Source of the DNA: Gigaspora margarita
Taxonomy: Eukaryota > Glomeromycota > Glomeromycetes > Diversisporales > Gigasporaceae
Direction: 5' to 3'
Assembly: GCA_009809945.1 (NCBI GenBank)
Contig: WTPW01000157.1
Span: 199,489 to 263,488, forward strand
DNA length: 64,000 nt
Part shown: positions 44,103-55,924 of the stretch, in pieces
Position numbering within the stretch: position 1 is the stretch's first letter
Layout of the letters: each line of letters begins with the position of its first letter
The notes under the pieces: model-generated
The model's input: only the letters and a program-made list of their open reading frames with translations
The model's database searches: none
Told to the model about the DNA's origin: nothing
Translations under genes and position numbers: made by a program

Positions 44103-44670
44103 TTAAATTATTATAAATATTATTTTTTACAATTTTAATAATTATATAATATTGGAAATATTGTGCTGGGTAGTGTGTTGGAACATTCTTGAGAAAAAGT
44201 CGTTGGAAGAGTGTAGTGTCTGGAAGTAGTAGTATCGAAGTAGGGAAGAGTGGATGTCGAAGAAGGGGGCTGTCAGATAAATAGAGTTTTTCAGATAATA
44301 ATTGTTGTCAGGGAAGGACTTGTCGGAAAGTGGTAGATGTATGTGAAGTTGTTTCAGAAAGTAAAGTGATTGTTAGGAAATTGGTTGCTGAGGAATTGGC
44401 TATGTTAGAAAAGTGATTGCATTGAAAATTTGTTGATAGGAAATTGTATCGGGGAAGTGCCGTAATTATAAACTTATTTGATTTCAAACTCGGACATCGG
44501 ACAATATCTGTATCTATAATATGTCCGTGTCTGACAAATATTGCACGGACAATGTTCAGTGACAATCTATTTTCTTGGACATAACTCAGACATGGACATC
44601 GGGACAATGTCTGAATTTGTCCAAGTCCGCCAAATATAGCTCGGACTATGTCCGGTGACAACACTGCCCT

Positions 44671-45115
44671 AAACAACTTTACTTTGAAGAAGTAGGTTAT
44701 CTTGTAAAAAAATAAGTTATCTATGTGCTAAGTTAAAATTTTTAGTTTATCAATATAAACTTTTTTATTAGAGTAACCTACTTTAGGCTCTTAAACAAAG
44801 TTGTTTATCATGTAATTTACTTGTAATCAAAAGTAAAATGTGTTTTTTGAATATTTTACTAAGTAAAAAATTATTTTCTTAAAAAATTTTTTTAAAAAAA
44901 ATTTATCTAAATTTAACATTATTTTTCACTTAGTAAAAGGTTTAAAAAAATGTGGTTTAACTACAAATACAAGTAAGATTACATGTTAAACAACTTTGCT
45001 TAAGAGCACAAAGTAGGTTACTCTAAAAAAAAAGTTTTATCTTGATAAGCTAAAAATTTTAACTTTAGCACATAGATAGCTCATTTTTCTTACAAGGTAA
45101 TCTACTTCTATCTCC
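44671..45115. repeat. Long hairpin, arms about 165 bp
   Basis: 44671-44838 and 44955-45115 are inverted: AAACAACTTTACTTTGAAG, AAGTAGGTTATCTTGTAA, TATCTATGTGCTAAGTTAAA, TAGAGTAACCTACTTT and ACAAAGTTGTTTATCATGTA all have mirrors. The loop is about 115 bp of AT-rich sequence. Confidence 0.8.
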
Positions 45116-45345
45116 TAAATAAAGTATTTAGATCATGTTTTACATATATTTATCATCTTAAAATTGGCAAATATTTGTTTTTGACAAAGTTACATTTTTG
45201 GTTTGTATAAAAATAGCAAAACTGTAACTTAGTAGGAAAGGTAAGTTTATTTTCCTTCTTTTGCTTTCTATAATTACAAATTTAATTTTAAATTAATATG
45301 TAGATTGAAAAATATTATTGTATCAAAGTTTATAGCATTTATATC

Positions 45346-47252
45346 CATTTTGTGTAGATTGAACCCAGTGATCATCACAACTAGTGTTCCACAAAAAATC
45401 TGAGTTTGGTCCAGATCCAGTTTGGTCTGTTGACAGGCCAAGTTCAGACTTATAATTTATTAAAATTAACCCATTTTCAAACCTACACAAAGGTCTACTT
45501 GGGTAATACCTGGTCTGGTACATTTAGAATAATACTGAATGCTAATTGGCTAGTTTTATTTTTTTAATTGAGATAAACAAAGAATGCTAGTTTTTATTTG
45601 GGTCTTAAATAACAACAAAGACCTTCTACAAATCAACAATAATGATGAAATAAAACTGCATTTAATATAATAGTGCATACACAGGCTACTATTTTCTATA
45701 TTTTAAAATTGCAAATTACAACTAGTTATATCCTAATGCTTCTTTAAACTTCAAGTTTATTAAAAAATAAACATGAAACCTAAAGTAGTTTTTCTTTGGT
45801 GGTATGGTTCAAGTTACTTATAGTCATCAAAGAAAATTTATAAAAATTCAAATAGTATCTTGTCTTTTAATTTAAATGATATTAAAAATCTAAACCATAA
45901 AAATAGTAAATTCAATATTACTTTTTCAGATTTATAGTTTATTTTTTTCTGTAATTTGTTATTTTGTGAAGTATTAAAAGTAAAATTTAATTAATTTCTC
46001 AAATTTCGGACTAAATATAAATATTTTTTAAGTGACATAAATTTTTGACTAATAATATCCAAGACACATGACTTAATCTGATAAAAATTTTGAAATGACT
46101 ACATTTTTTGATAAGCATAGGTGATGTGAACCATATTATTTATAAAAGTTCAAATTTGCATATTCATTATTTTGCTATAATTTTTAAGTGGCCAACTATA
46201 CATCTACAATACTTTTTTTAAAATTTTATGGATCCAGAACGACCTGGTCCTACATGATATGGTTTTAGATCCTAACTTTAAATATAATTTTATATTTGAA
46301 CACTAATTACAACATAACATGCAAGTATTTAGCCAATGTTAGGATTAGGTTATGGCTATTTTAAAACAGTTTATTTTCATTCTAGTAAACAATGATATAT
46401 TATATATATATTTATCATGTAATTGTTGATCACTGGGTTAACTGTTCTTTAAGTGTTCCTCTATTTTATTATAATTTTATATAACCAAATTTACACCTGA
46501 TATTGTATGACAATCAGATGATTAATATAGTTTTGTCAAATATTGTAGACTAAATACCCAATGTAACATGTCCAAGTTTTGTAAGTTCAATTAATTTTTA
46601 ATAATCTTTTAATGTAAAGTTGTAATGCGAGCCCAGGTTATAAAGATGCAATTTTCAGAAATTTTAATGTTAATTGATTCTCTGCTAACAGGGCTTTAAG
46701 ATTAACAAATATGTAACACATGTCCAAATAAATAGGATTTTTTAAATAATATTTTATTATATTTAATTATAAATTGAAAAATAAATAAGGTTCTCTGATT
46801 TTAATTTTAGAATCCCAAAATATTTCAATTTTTAATTCATGATAATGAATTTAATTTTATGAAACAAGCTTATATTTATTATTTATTTAATAACATATTA
46901 ATAAAAAAAATTAGATATTCACTTCTTCAAATTCATGGGTTTCTTGGTCAATTAGAATTCTTTGACACAAATATATTATACATATTTGCAACAATTGAAT
47001 AAATAGAACTCAGCACATAGGCTAATTTTGTTTGTAATTTAAAATAATAGAACAATTTAAAATAATAGAACTGATTACTTATAATTCTGGTACAGTCTTA
47101 TTTCTCTTTAATCACATAGTTTGTATTATAAAAATATGTGATTATAAATGAGTGTGATTATAAATATATATTTTATATAGTTACAATAATATATAAAATA
47201 TTTATAATATGATTATATAAAGGTAAATATTTTATATTCATAAATAGTTACT
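45346..47252. other. AT-rich stretch, no gene
   Basis: At 45385-45500 there is a hAT-like relic (TAGTGTTCCACAAAAAATCT then TGGTCCAGATCCAGTTTGG). The minus frame at 45323-45523 crosses it. The remainder to 47252 shows no gene or repeat I can name. Confidence 0.5.
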
Positions 47253-48026
47253 AAAAAAAACCAAAATTTTTTTTTATCCAAAAATAAGCAACTTGCGATC
47301 AATAATAGTCACTACATAGTAAAGTCCAAATTTACTATATAAATCGATCATAATCACTTAAGTAAACATATTTAGAAGATCAAAATACATATACTTTGAA
47401 ATTTTTACGCAATTTGGAGAAGTTTTTATTATTTGACATATAAATTTTATATTCAACAAAAAAAATTAGAATTTTTTTAAAAAATATATTCAATGTCATA
47501 AAAATTAAAAATTTAATTGTCTGAAGTGAAGCAAGGACTCTAATGGAGAATCAATAGAGCAGAATTTGTGTGTTATTATTTCTGGTGATATCATTTATGA
47601 TTTTCCAATCAAATCAATAAAATTAATACAGATCTGTCTGACAATAAAACAACAAACAGAAATTTACAGAAATTTTTAGAGCTTAATATCTGCTATCAGA
47701 ATTAAGTAAATATTAAAACGTAATACAGTATAAATTACAGAATTAAGAAAATATTAAAATATAATATAAATTAATTTTAGCTTCAGACTTTTAACAGTAT
47801 CTGTTTTTCTAGTAATAAAAACCTCTCCAATTTTGATAAAATTTTATATATTTGCATTATTATCTTTTGAATAAGTTTACTTAAGTGGTTATAATCGATT
47901 TGCATAGTAAAATTTGGACTTTACTATGTAACAACTACTTGCGATTACTAAACGTCAATTTATTTTTTGTATAACTTTTTGTCCAAAAAAATTTAGCTCT
48001 TTTTGGAAATCTGCAATAGTAAAACT
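47253..48026. mobile_element. MITE family E, copy 4, split by an insert
   Basis: The left arm (AAAAATAAGCAACTTGCG, CACTACATAGTAAAG, AAGATCAAAATACATATAC) and right arm (GAATAAGTTTACTTAAGTGG, GACTTTACTATGTAACAACT, TTTAGCTCTTTTTGGAAATC) match the family. About 280 bp of unrelated sequence (47520-47800, with GTCTGAAGTG ... GCTTCAGAC at its edges) sits at the fold point. Confidence 0.65.
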
Positions 48027-48654
48027 TGAACTTTTATATATAATATTGTGATTATATAAGAGTATTTTCACTAATAAAAGATTTCAAAAAGCTTCTAAAA
48101 AATATACTAGTAATTATAAGCTATTTGTAATTATATAAAGATATTTTATATATAAAAAAACAGGAGTTAAATTTTGTGTGATTATATAGAGGTTGTGCCT
48201 ATAGAAGAGGTGATTGTAGAGAAAAAAGACTGTAATTATTTAGCCAGATTCAGAATAGAAAAGCTCTATGTTTGTGTTATGCCTAACATTGGAAGAGCAA
48301 TATTTGTGTATTAAGAAAATTCAGGGTTTAATAATAGTTGGACATTAGAGAAAATATAGTCATTAAAGAGAGTTGTATTATGTATTAATCTATAACTTCT
48401 ACCTTTCTTCTACTTTATTTTTTACTAGCTATTTATTAGCTATTTACTTGTTATTTACTGGTTATCTTCTAGTTATTTACTCATTATCTACTCCCAATCT
48501 TCCTACTTTATTAAATAATTAGCTATATTTATACAATCATAATCTTCTTACTCTATGCCTGATATAGATATAATATATTATTAATCGAAATGAAGTAATA
48601 ATTATATAATAAAATTATTATAACTAAAGTAGTAAAGGTTAATTTGATAAAGAT

Positions 48655-48974
48655 GGGTAATTTGGCAAATTAGATATCTTATGTTCTAATGTTCAAATCA
48701 AATAATTTTTATACTATTTGATTCGTCTTGATGAATGAATTGAATAGTACAAAGCCTACCAGATTCTGATTACTGGATCACAAGATATCATCGATTTTTT
48801 GCACTTTGTCAAAATTCCTCTCAAGGATCATTTTTTTAGCATATAATCAATGATATCTTGTGACCAGTAATTAGAATCAGATGAACTTGATTCATATCTC
48901 ATCGAGTCGAATAGAATGGTACAGATTCTGATCACTGAATTATGTGAGATATTATCAATTTGCCAAATTACCCC
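48655..48974. mobile_element. 320-bp TIR element with a palindrome pair
   Basis: Left end GGGTAATTTGGCAAATTAGA, right end inward GGGGTAATTTGGCAAATTGA. Inside lie family P palindromes at 48671-48792 and 48849-48957, with hinges TCGTCTTGATGAATG and CTCATCGAGTCG. Confidence 0.7.
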
Positions 48975-49740
48975 TATTTCTCTAAAATTTAAGCTTTTTG
49001 TTACGATGCATAATCTATTTAATATTACTGTAAAACAAAATGTTATATCATTAATTTATATAAATTATTTTAAATTATTATAAAGATATATACTCTAGTT
49101 ACAATAGCAGTTTAATAGTGCAAGAAATATGTCTATAAAATCTCATACAATGCATTAAAAATTTAGCACTTAAACTCTATAAAATTGCATTTCAATTGCT
49201 GTTAAGTGATATAACTTCAGAATTACTTATTATTTACTGCATTTAAGACTTTGTGATAACATTATAGTTTTATCTTCATTGGCATAATAAAGTTCATAAG
49301 CATTTACATTATAAGAAATATTTTTTGTTATATTATTTCAGCATTACTGCAATGCATAGTGTTTTTTGTTGTTTTTATTATACCAAAATCTGTTTGCATA
49401 ATTGTTGCATAATGTGCTAATTGCACTGTCTTGGCATACAAAAAAAAATTTAAAGCAAAAGTTATGACTATTTATGTGTATACATACTTGTAAATTTAAA
49501 ACCAATGTAGTAGTCAGCTACTTCAATGTCTGTTGATTATCATAGCTATAATCAGTGATGGTATGATAATAATTAATAATAATAAATTTTGAAATTAATA
49601 ATTAATCAGGCATGTTGCCTAAATTTAATAACAAACTAGTTTGGTTTTCTGTTAAGAATTTTTAACAAAGATAATATACAATAAGTTCTCCTTAAACTAA
49701 ATGTGTTTTAGGTCAATTTCTTGAAGGTCAAATCTTGATG
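48975..49740. other. AT-rich spacer, no gene
   Basis: I see no gene, inverted repeat or known repeat unit. Confidence 0.5.
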
Positions 49741-49761
49741 GTACTGAATCATGACATACTA

Positions 49762-49900
49762 AATCCTGAAAAAAATTCCCGAAAGATCACAACTCTGAAG
49801 TGTTACAATCCTGAAAGGATTACAATCCTAGAAGGATCACAATTCTGAAAAGAGAACATAGTTCTGATAAATTATTATTCTGAAAGATCATAATCCCAAA
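49762..49900 (+). repeat. Short tandem repeat (AATCCTGAAAGGATCACA, about 18 bp)
   Basis: Seven to eight degenerate units such as AATCCTGAAAGGATTAC, AATCCTAGAAGGATCAC and AATTCTGAAAAGAGAAC. Confidence 0.65.
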
Positions 49901-49989
49901 AATATTATAAAATTAGAAATATATAGAATTTATACATATATGCAGTTTTGTAAAATTTTATTAAAAATGATAAAATATTTAATAGTAAA

Positions 49990-50255
49990 AACTTTTATCC
50001 ACTGGATGATTTTTACAGCCAAAATAACCACCTCGATAAGGCAATTCTAATGAGCCCAAAATTGTTAAAATCCAATTAGAAGATTTCAAAAACATTTATA
50101 AGTTTTTTACTTCTACCAAAGAAACAGACAACTTATTATTTTGAGATCCTGTAATTGAATTTTAATGATTTTTGGCTCATTAGAATTATCTTATTGAGAT
50201 GGTCATTTTGGTTTACAATTATCCAAAGTGTGCTAGTGGATATAAAGATATTTAA
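49990..50255. repeat. Paired palindrome family P, copy 4 (decayed pair)
   Basis: Two related inverted blocks at about 49999-50090 (CTGGATGATTTTTACAGCC, hinge CCTCGATAAGG, TTAAAATCCAATTAG) and 50143-50250 (TGTAATTGAATTTTAATGA, hinge TATTGAGATGG, mirrored ATTATCCAAAG). The outer ACTTTTATCCACTGG / CTAGTGGATATAAAG words are inverted and may be the element ends. Confidence 0.55.
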
Positions 50256-51518
50256 AAGTAATTTAACAAATCCACTAATATGATATAGTATTAGTAATAT
50301 TTTTATATAGCTTTATAAAAACTTTATAAACCTAATGTAAACTTACACAACTATTATATAAATTTATGTATATTTTTATGCAGATTTTTGTAAAATAACA
50401 AAGAATGTTTAACTTAAATATTAAAGCTAAAAATAAATTGTAAAGCTTAAATTAGAAGTTAGAAAGTTGGAAAATGTTTTTTACATGATGAAAATTTTTA
50501 CTTAGCATTTCAAACTTAATTTTCTTAGCCATTCTTGAGAAATAGCAAAAGTAAATTAATTGCCAATTCATCTAAGAAGGATAGGATTCTATATGTGCAA
50601 ATTACTATTAAATTTATATATATTATTAAATCTTCTTTTTTTCTATAACTAAATATTTTTTTATTATGCTAATATGTTTCAACTTTCTAAATACAATGTA
50701 GATAAGATTTTTTATTTTTAATATAATAAAATTATTAAAATTGATATTGATTAAGTAGATTATAAGATATTTTTAAAATTTAAAACTTGCAACTAAATAA
50801 AATTTTTTATATGTTTAAAAACAAAAGATTTTATAACTATATAAAACACATAGTAATTTGCACTATAGTAACTATATAATAGTATTATCATTTTTATATA
50901 GATTGCTAATTAAATTATTTTATACAAATATAAATGAAATTTATATAGATTTTATGTTAAGCTATATAAAGTTAATTAATGTTTGGAAAAAACTAATTTA
51001 CTATCTAGTATATTAAACACAGGTATTTGTATAACATGTAAATTAAAATAATTTTATCAAATAAACAAAAAAATAAATAATATTTTTACTAAAATTAGAG
51101 CCCCAAAGAATTTTATAAACAAAATTTTAAGATATTATTAATTTTTTTGTTTTTTGCTTTATTTTTGTTATACAAAAAATGTTCTGCATATAATCTACAA
51201 GGTGATTTAATTCAATAATTTGATTGCTTTTATATTTGTTTTGTGTAACCAAATGTTTATATATCTAGTGTCCAAATAGAAATGCCTTAATGTTTTTCAT
51301 AACATATAAATTTAAAAGTATTTAGTTAGCCATTTTTAATTTTTAATTATCAAAAATTTTACATGCATTTTGTTTAAAAAAATATTAAAAAATATAAAAA
51401 ACTTTTTTTAATAACTTATCTAGAAGTATCTATAATAAATAACTATAAAATTTAGGATTAAAAATTTATAAAAACTAATATAGTAGATCATAAAAAATCA
51501 AATGTACTATTATAATTT
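50256..51518. other. AT-rich stretch with one R2 fragment
   Basis: R2 words (TTAGAGCCCCAAAGAATTTT) at 51090-51170. Otherwise no feature. Confidence 0.5.
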
Positions 51519-51533
51519 ATAATATAATTTTTT

Positions 51534-51846
51534 TTTTATAGTCAAAGCTTCTGCTATAAGGAAAAGTATTTTTATTCAAGTTATCAGATCACGGATGCCT
51601 CCAGGGTCTTTCTAACATTTGTTACATAGATGAGAGTACAACTAGCCACATGTACAACTTTTGGTTATCCAATTTAAGTAGTCCACCTGAAGGTTCTACA
51701 CTAGTTGCCATATCTGCAACCCAGCTAGGGGGTTACCTATTTAAACCCTCTGGTCTCTGCTTCTTCTAACAATCCAACTTGTATCACTAGTACAGCCCTC
51801 CAATACATTAGTCAATCAAGGTCAGTCCCAGATACTTAACAAAATC
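51534..51846 (-). mobile_element. SINE-like retroposon, about 310 bp, with 15-bp TSD and poly(A) tail
   Basis: A GC-richer unit is flanked by the 15-bp direct repeat ATAATATAATTTTTT (51519-51533 and 51847-51861). A run of T follows the left repeat, that is, a poly(A) tail on the minus strand. The minus-strand 5' end begins GTTAAGTATCTGGGACTGAC. I cannot find a clear box A/box B pair, so a tRNA origin is not shown. The AT-rich duplication could partly be chance, but it coincides with the composition change on both sides. Confidence 0.6.
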
Positions 51847-52054
51847 ATAATATAATTTTTTAAAATATTAAGAAATCATACTTAAAGCAATTCTCTTTAG
51901 AAAATTAATTTGTATTATAATTTAATAAAAAATTGTAAATATTAATTTAAAATTTTTAATAAATAAAATTTATTATATTAGGGCATAGTATATTGTATAG
52001 TTGGGTTTGTTACATTTGTAAACAACTAGTTGCTAAGATATAGAGTTCAAATCC

Positions 52055-53935
52055 TATATCAGCAAATTTATAATAGCATAATCTTATATAAGGTCTTACA
52101 AACTGTAATATAAGCAAAATATTTCATAATATATTTCAAAATATTTCAAAATATCAAAGTTTCGAAATATAATGTAAGTAATTTCAAAATATTTCGAAAT
52201 ATATTACAAAATATTTCGAAATATATTACAAAATATTTCGAAATATATTACAAAATATTTCAAACCCTTTCAAAATATTTTAGGACTAGGAAACCAAGCT
52301 GGATCAGTAGATCTGTAACCTGGATCACGCATTAGATTGATATTTTGAAATAGTTCGAAATAGTTCGATAATGTTCAAATTCTGTACTACAAGATCAGAT
52401 TAGATCTTTTGTTTAGAATTAGATCTTCTATTTTGTCTTTTTTTCACTTTTTTGTTTTCATTTCATTTTTTATTTTTATTTCATTTTTTGTTTTTGTTTC
52501 ATTTTTTTTGTTTCATTTTGTTTTTTTTCAATTTTTATTTATTTATTTTTTTTAATTTTTTTTTATTTTATTTTTATTTTGGCACTTTAAAGAACATCAT
52601 TGCAAGAAAACAAACAACTTTTCTAAAACTTGCACAAGCCAACCCAAACTTCTAATACTTTGCAAAAACATACAACTAATATCACCAGCAATTTTTAAAA
52701 TTTCAAGAATGCTTCTTTAAAGAAATAAAGGTTTAGTTAGGAATTTATTTATTTTTTCATTTGATGTAATTTGTTTTTTTTTTGTTTTTTTTTAAATTTG
52801 TTTTATTAATTTATTTTATTTTGACACTTTGTGAAAAAAGAACTTTACTTCCTAGTACTTTGCAAGAAAACCAATCTAGACTTTTTCAGTACTTCATGAC
52901 TTTTTTGGCATTTTGCAAGAACATTAACCCAGCTTTCTCAATTTCTGAATTTGCAAGAACATGAACTCTTAGTTCAGAGAAATGAAGATTTTGGGCTGCA
53001 TTTATTTTTTTTTATTAGTTTGCTTACACTTTTTGTTTTTTCATTTGTTTTTTTTTTTACTTATTTTTTTTTATTTTTATTTTATTTTATTTATTTCTGA
53101 TTTCTTTGATACTTTGCAACTTTTTCTGGCACTTTACAAGAACACTAGCTTTAACTTCTCTGGCACTTTGCAAGAATATGCTAGATTTTTCTGATAATTT
53201 GCAAGAACACTAACACTTCTGAGAAATGTTTTTTTATTTTTTTACTTCTTTGAAATATTTAGAAAAAGAAAACAAAATGAAGTTTATAACCAAAACAAAA
53301 GAAATAGCCAAAGCAAAGACAATAGAAAACAAAGAAATAAAGATAATAGCTAACTGTGGGTTGAGCAAAAATAAGTGTGTAGAGCTAGTTTTTGTATATA
53401 GTAATAGAATAGATGCAATGAATTGCAAAAGTATTTTAAAATAGGGCTAGTTTTTTGTATATAATAATAGAAATAGAAGCAAAAGTAGTTTAAAATATTT
53501 GTAATAATGTAAAAATAATAATAATAATATAATATATAATAAAGTAGATAATATTAATTAAAAAAGTATATTTAATAAATGTAAAATATAATGTAATAAT
53601 AATAAATAAATTGCAAAACCTTGTGAAAACCTGTAAAAAAGCATGATTTTGCAAATATATATATCATTTATTTATTTTTTAAAAATTTAAAATTTGTAAA
53701 ACAATATGAAAACGTCATATAATATGCAAAATATTACCTCTTGCAACCCCTTTTTTTATTTGATTTATTTTGCAATATTTCGCAATATATTTCAAAATAT
53801 TTCAAAATAATTTCTATAATATAACCATAACGTAAATATATTACGTAATATACTGTATCAATATAAGATTTTCATCATATTATGGACTGTAATATTTTAC
53901 ATAAGATTATATATATATAATTTACTGATGCATTA
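52055..53935. mobile_element. Inverted-repeat element of AAATATTTC words, poly-T and minisatellite
   Basis: Outer words (ATAGCATAATCTTATATAAG ... TGTAATATAAG at the left; CTGTAATATTTTACATAAGA ... ATAATTTACTGATG at the right) are inverted. Next inside come AAATATTTCGAAATATATT runs (52100-52290) and ATTTCAAAATATTTC (53765-53820). The centre is poly-T rich with a TGGCACTTTGCAAGAACACT minisatellite (52580-53220). Frames at 52452-52655, 52782-52964 and 52982-53194 are Phe-runs from the T-rich sequence; 53226-53444 is Lys/Ile-rich. None is called as a gene. Confidence 0.5.
52570..53220 (+). repeat. Degenerate minisatellite (CTGGCACTTTGCAAGAACACTAA)
   Basis: About ten imperfect units with TTTGCAAGAAC as core, interrupted by long T runs. 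The core is close to the CTACAAGAATGCT/ACAAGAACACT words of 14100-14715, suggesting a common origin. Confidence 0.55.
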
Positions 53936-54074
53936 AAGACAATTCCAAATAAAATATCTGTATAATAGTAATAAATATTTATTAATAATTGTGGCAGATT
54001 AAAATAAAATCCAGATTAAAATGAAATTATAGTATAAAATCTCAAAAACTAAAATTTTTTTGGGTGCATTTTTT

Positions 54075-54110
54075 AGAGTTAGGGTTAGGGTTAGGGTTTA
54101 GTTTTAAAAA
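54075..54110 (+). repeat. Interstitial telomere-type run (GTTAGG)n
   Basis: GTTAGGGTTAGGGTTAGGG at 54079-54098. Similar short runs of the fungal telomere word TTAGGG/CCCTAA occur inside MITEs near 25750, 28980, 31745, 39450 and 62218. The number of units is far below that of a real telomere. Confidence 0.6.
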
Positions 54111-54383
54111 AAGTTATAATAAACAAGTATTAGTGGGTTTTAGAAGGTTAGCAGGTTAAGTGGAAAATATAAATTTTATTTTAAATTATGATCTGTGACA
54201 ATAATTAGATTCTAGAACCTGTAACTTCAAATACACTAGTTTATTTTGGGTTCATATTATTTTATTAACAATTACTTTACAGACATCTATTTTACTAACA
54301 AATTATTCATTGACAAGTTATTTTACTAACAGTACATTTTATTGAAGCTCATTTAACTAACAAGTTTTTTCTATAAAGTACAC

Positions 54384-55190
54384 TAACAGGACCTTGAACA
54401 TCTAGTACAAAGGTTATATATTATGCATTTAGCAAAAACCTCTGAAATTTGGAAAACAAAAAAACAGATTTTGGCAATTATCTTGGCATCCAGAGTAGGA
54501 ATGTTACGGTCCTGCAAGAACCATGGTCCGGACTGGTCTTTTGGACCAGTCCAACCAGTTTTCAGTCCTAAATTGAGGACCGGTCTGGACCAGTTCATTG
54601 CCTATAGAATGATCTCATTGGCTAATTAAAATGTCGATGGCCGTATCTATTTCAGCCTAATTCAGTAACATTAATTTTTGACTTGGTAACTTGTTGATTC
54701 AGTCATTGTAGCGATGCAGTAGAATTGTCCCAATGATGTTACGGCTTAACTAAAAACCTATGTTGCAACTAGTTACGATAAATTATTGAGATGATTCTAT
54801 TGCATCACTAGGTCATTGAAAAATTTTTCCAATTGTTTCAGGGTTTATTATGATAGCTTAAGGTCTTTGTATATATAGCAATCATTAAATCATATAGCTT
54901 ATTCTGCCAATAGACCGATTCATGGACCGATTTATGGACTGGTCTTGGACCACAGTCCAGTCCGCGGTCCTCTGGTAGGACCGGTCTTTAGGACCAAGAC
55001 CGAACCAGGACAGACTGTAACATCCCTAGTCAGAGGTCCAATTTGAATAAATATTTTTAATGAAGCTTTTAATAAGTTGCATCTAGGATCAAAAGTTATT
55101 TAAACAAATATAGTTTTGTTATTTTTATCAAATTAGATCAAAATTGGCCACAACACAGTTATAATCTATATAAGAAATGTCTGGAGTTCT
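54384..55190 (+). mobile_element. MITE family C, copy 2, split by a hAT-like insert
   Basis: Left end AGGACCTTGAACATCTAG, right end inward AGAACTCCAGACATTTCTTA. Internal words (AAACAGATTTTGGCAATTAT, AAATTAGATCAAAATTGGCC) match 16866-17164. The family reads continuously across the point where 54496-55028 interrupts it. Confidence 0.75.
54496..55028. mobile_element. 533-bp hAT-like element with GGACCGGTCTGGACC subterminal field
   Basis: Left end TAGGAATGTTACGGTCCTG, right end inward TAGGGATGTTACAGTCTGTC. Dense GGACCAGTCC / GGACCGGTC words fill both ends. CAGAG lies beside both edges, but a full 8-bp duplication is not preserved (ATCCAGAG against GTCAGAGG). Frames at 54383-54598 (minus) and 54423-54629 (plus) pass through it and are not genes. 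Confidence 0.75.
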
Positions 55191-55370
55191 ATACTAACTT
55201 TAACTCTAATTTTACTCTAACCCTACCTGACTCTAATAACAATGACTAGAATTACTTTGTTAGTTAAATAAGCTTTAGTAAAATGAACTGTTAGTTAAAT
55301 GAACTTGTTAGTAAATAATTTGTTAGTAAAATAAGGTGTGTGTCTGTGAAGTGATTGTCAGTAAATGATT

Positions 55371-55920
55371 GCTATATATTTATTTTACAAGATCTGAGAA
55401 GTATCTATATAACTTGGAATAATAAAAAAAAAATACAAGCCAGAATTAGTTGGTACAAACTTAAATAAATCTGTCAAAGTTTATAAAACAAAAAACTAAA
55501 AAATTGAAATTTTGCTTGTAGTACAAACTTTTAATAGTACTATAGATAGAACTGTAATAGATCAAATAATTGGGTTTTGGAAAGGCTCTCACCAACTTGG
55601 CTACTAGTATTATTTCAGAAGTACTAAAGTTTTTAAAGAAAAACATTTGCTTCAAAGGATAGATAAAAAAAGAAACAATTAACTATATACAACAGATTGA
55701 TCTTTTTGAGCTTACTGGTTTAGAAGTTGAAAACACCTAAGTAATAGTTTGTGAAAGTAAACAAGAATAGGTTAAAGTTTAAATAACTTCACATAAGCAA
55801 ATTTATCTAGATAATTAAAGTAAGATAAAAGTTTATAGTAAAATTATACAAGTAAAATAAGGGTACCTATTTTTGAGAATTACTCTATTTCTATAAATTA
55901 TAATATTTTATGATATTTAT
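55371..55920. other. AT-rich spacer, no gene
   Basis: The minus frame at 55461-55655 has no recognisable domain. Nothing else seen. Confidence 0.45.
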
Positions 55921-55924
55921 AATT

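Larger units (their letters stand above)
41676..44666. mobile_element. 3-kb hAT-like element with perfect 8-bp TSD
   Basis: Left end CAGTATTGTCACTCAGACTG, right end inward CAGTGTTGTCACCGGACATA. CCCTAAAC flanks both sides (41668-41675 and 44667-44674). Subterminal fields of CGGACTCAGACTGGAC on the left and CGGACATGGACATCGGGAC on the right mirror one another. It holds the TTG-rich tract at 41860-42300 and the palindrome-array element at 42690-44102. The minus-strand frame at 44308-44676 runs through the right end and is not a gene. No transposase seen. Confidence 0.88.
41445..45345. mobile_element. Outer inverted-repeat element containing a 3-kb hAT-like element
   Basis: 41465-41667 and the reverse complement of 45130-45345 share long stretches: CAATCTANATATTAATTTAA, TAGAAAGCAAAAGAAG-like, TTGCTATTTTTNTANAAATC and AAAAACAAATATTTGCCAAT. 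The arms are about 200 bp. The exact ends are not clear. The right interior (44675-45115) is itself a long hairpin. Confidence 0.6.
54268..55370. mobile_element. Outer inverted-repeat element (ATTTTACTAACA words), three-level nest
   Basis: 54268-54380 and the reverse complement of 55240-55370 share ATTTTACTAACAAATTATT, GCTTATTTAACTAACA and ACAGACATC/ACAGACACACACC words, about 130 bp arms. It encloses MITE family C, which itself contains a hAT-like element. Exact ends not determined. Confidence 0.65.

Noticed and set aside
44308..44676. 122-codon minus-strand open frame
   Set aside because: It runs through the subterminal GGACAT word field and right end of a hAT-like element and contains no domain.
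52452..53194. Three Phe/Leu-rich open frames resembling membrane proteins
   Set aside because: They are translations of T-runs and a minisatellite inside a repeat element; no start context or domain.
54075..54110. Telomere
   Set aside because: Only about three TTAGGG units, interstitial, with unrelated sequence on both sides.
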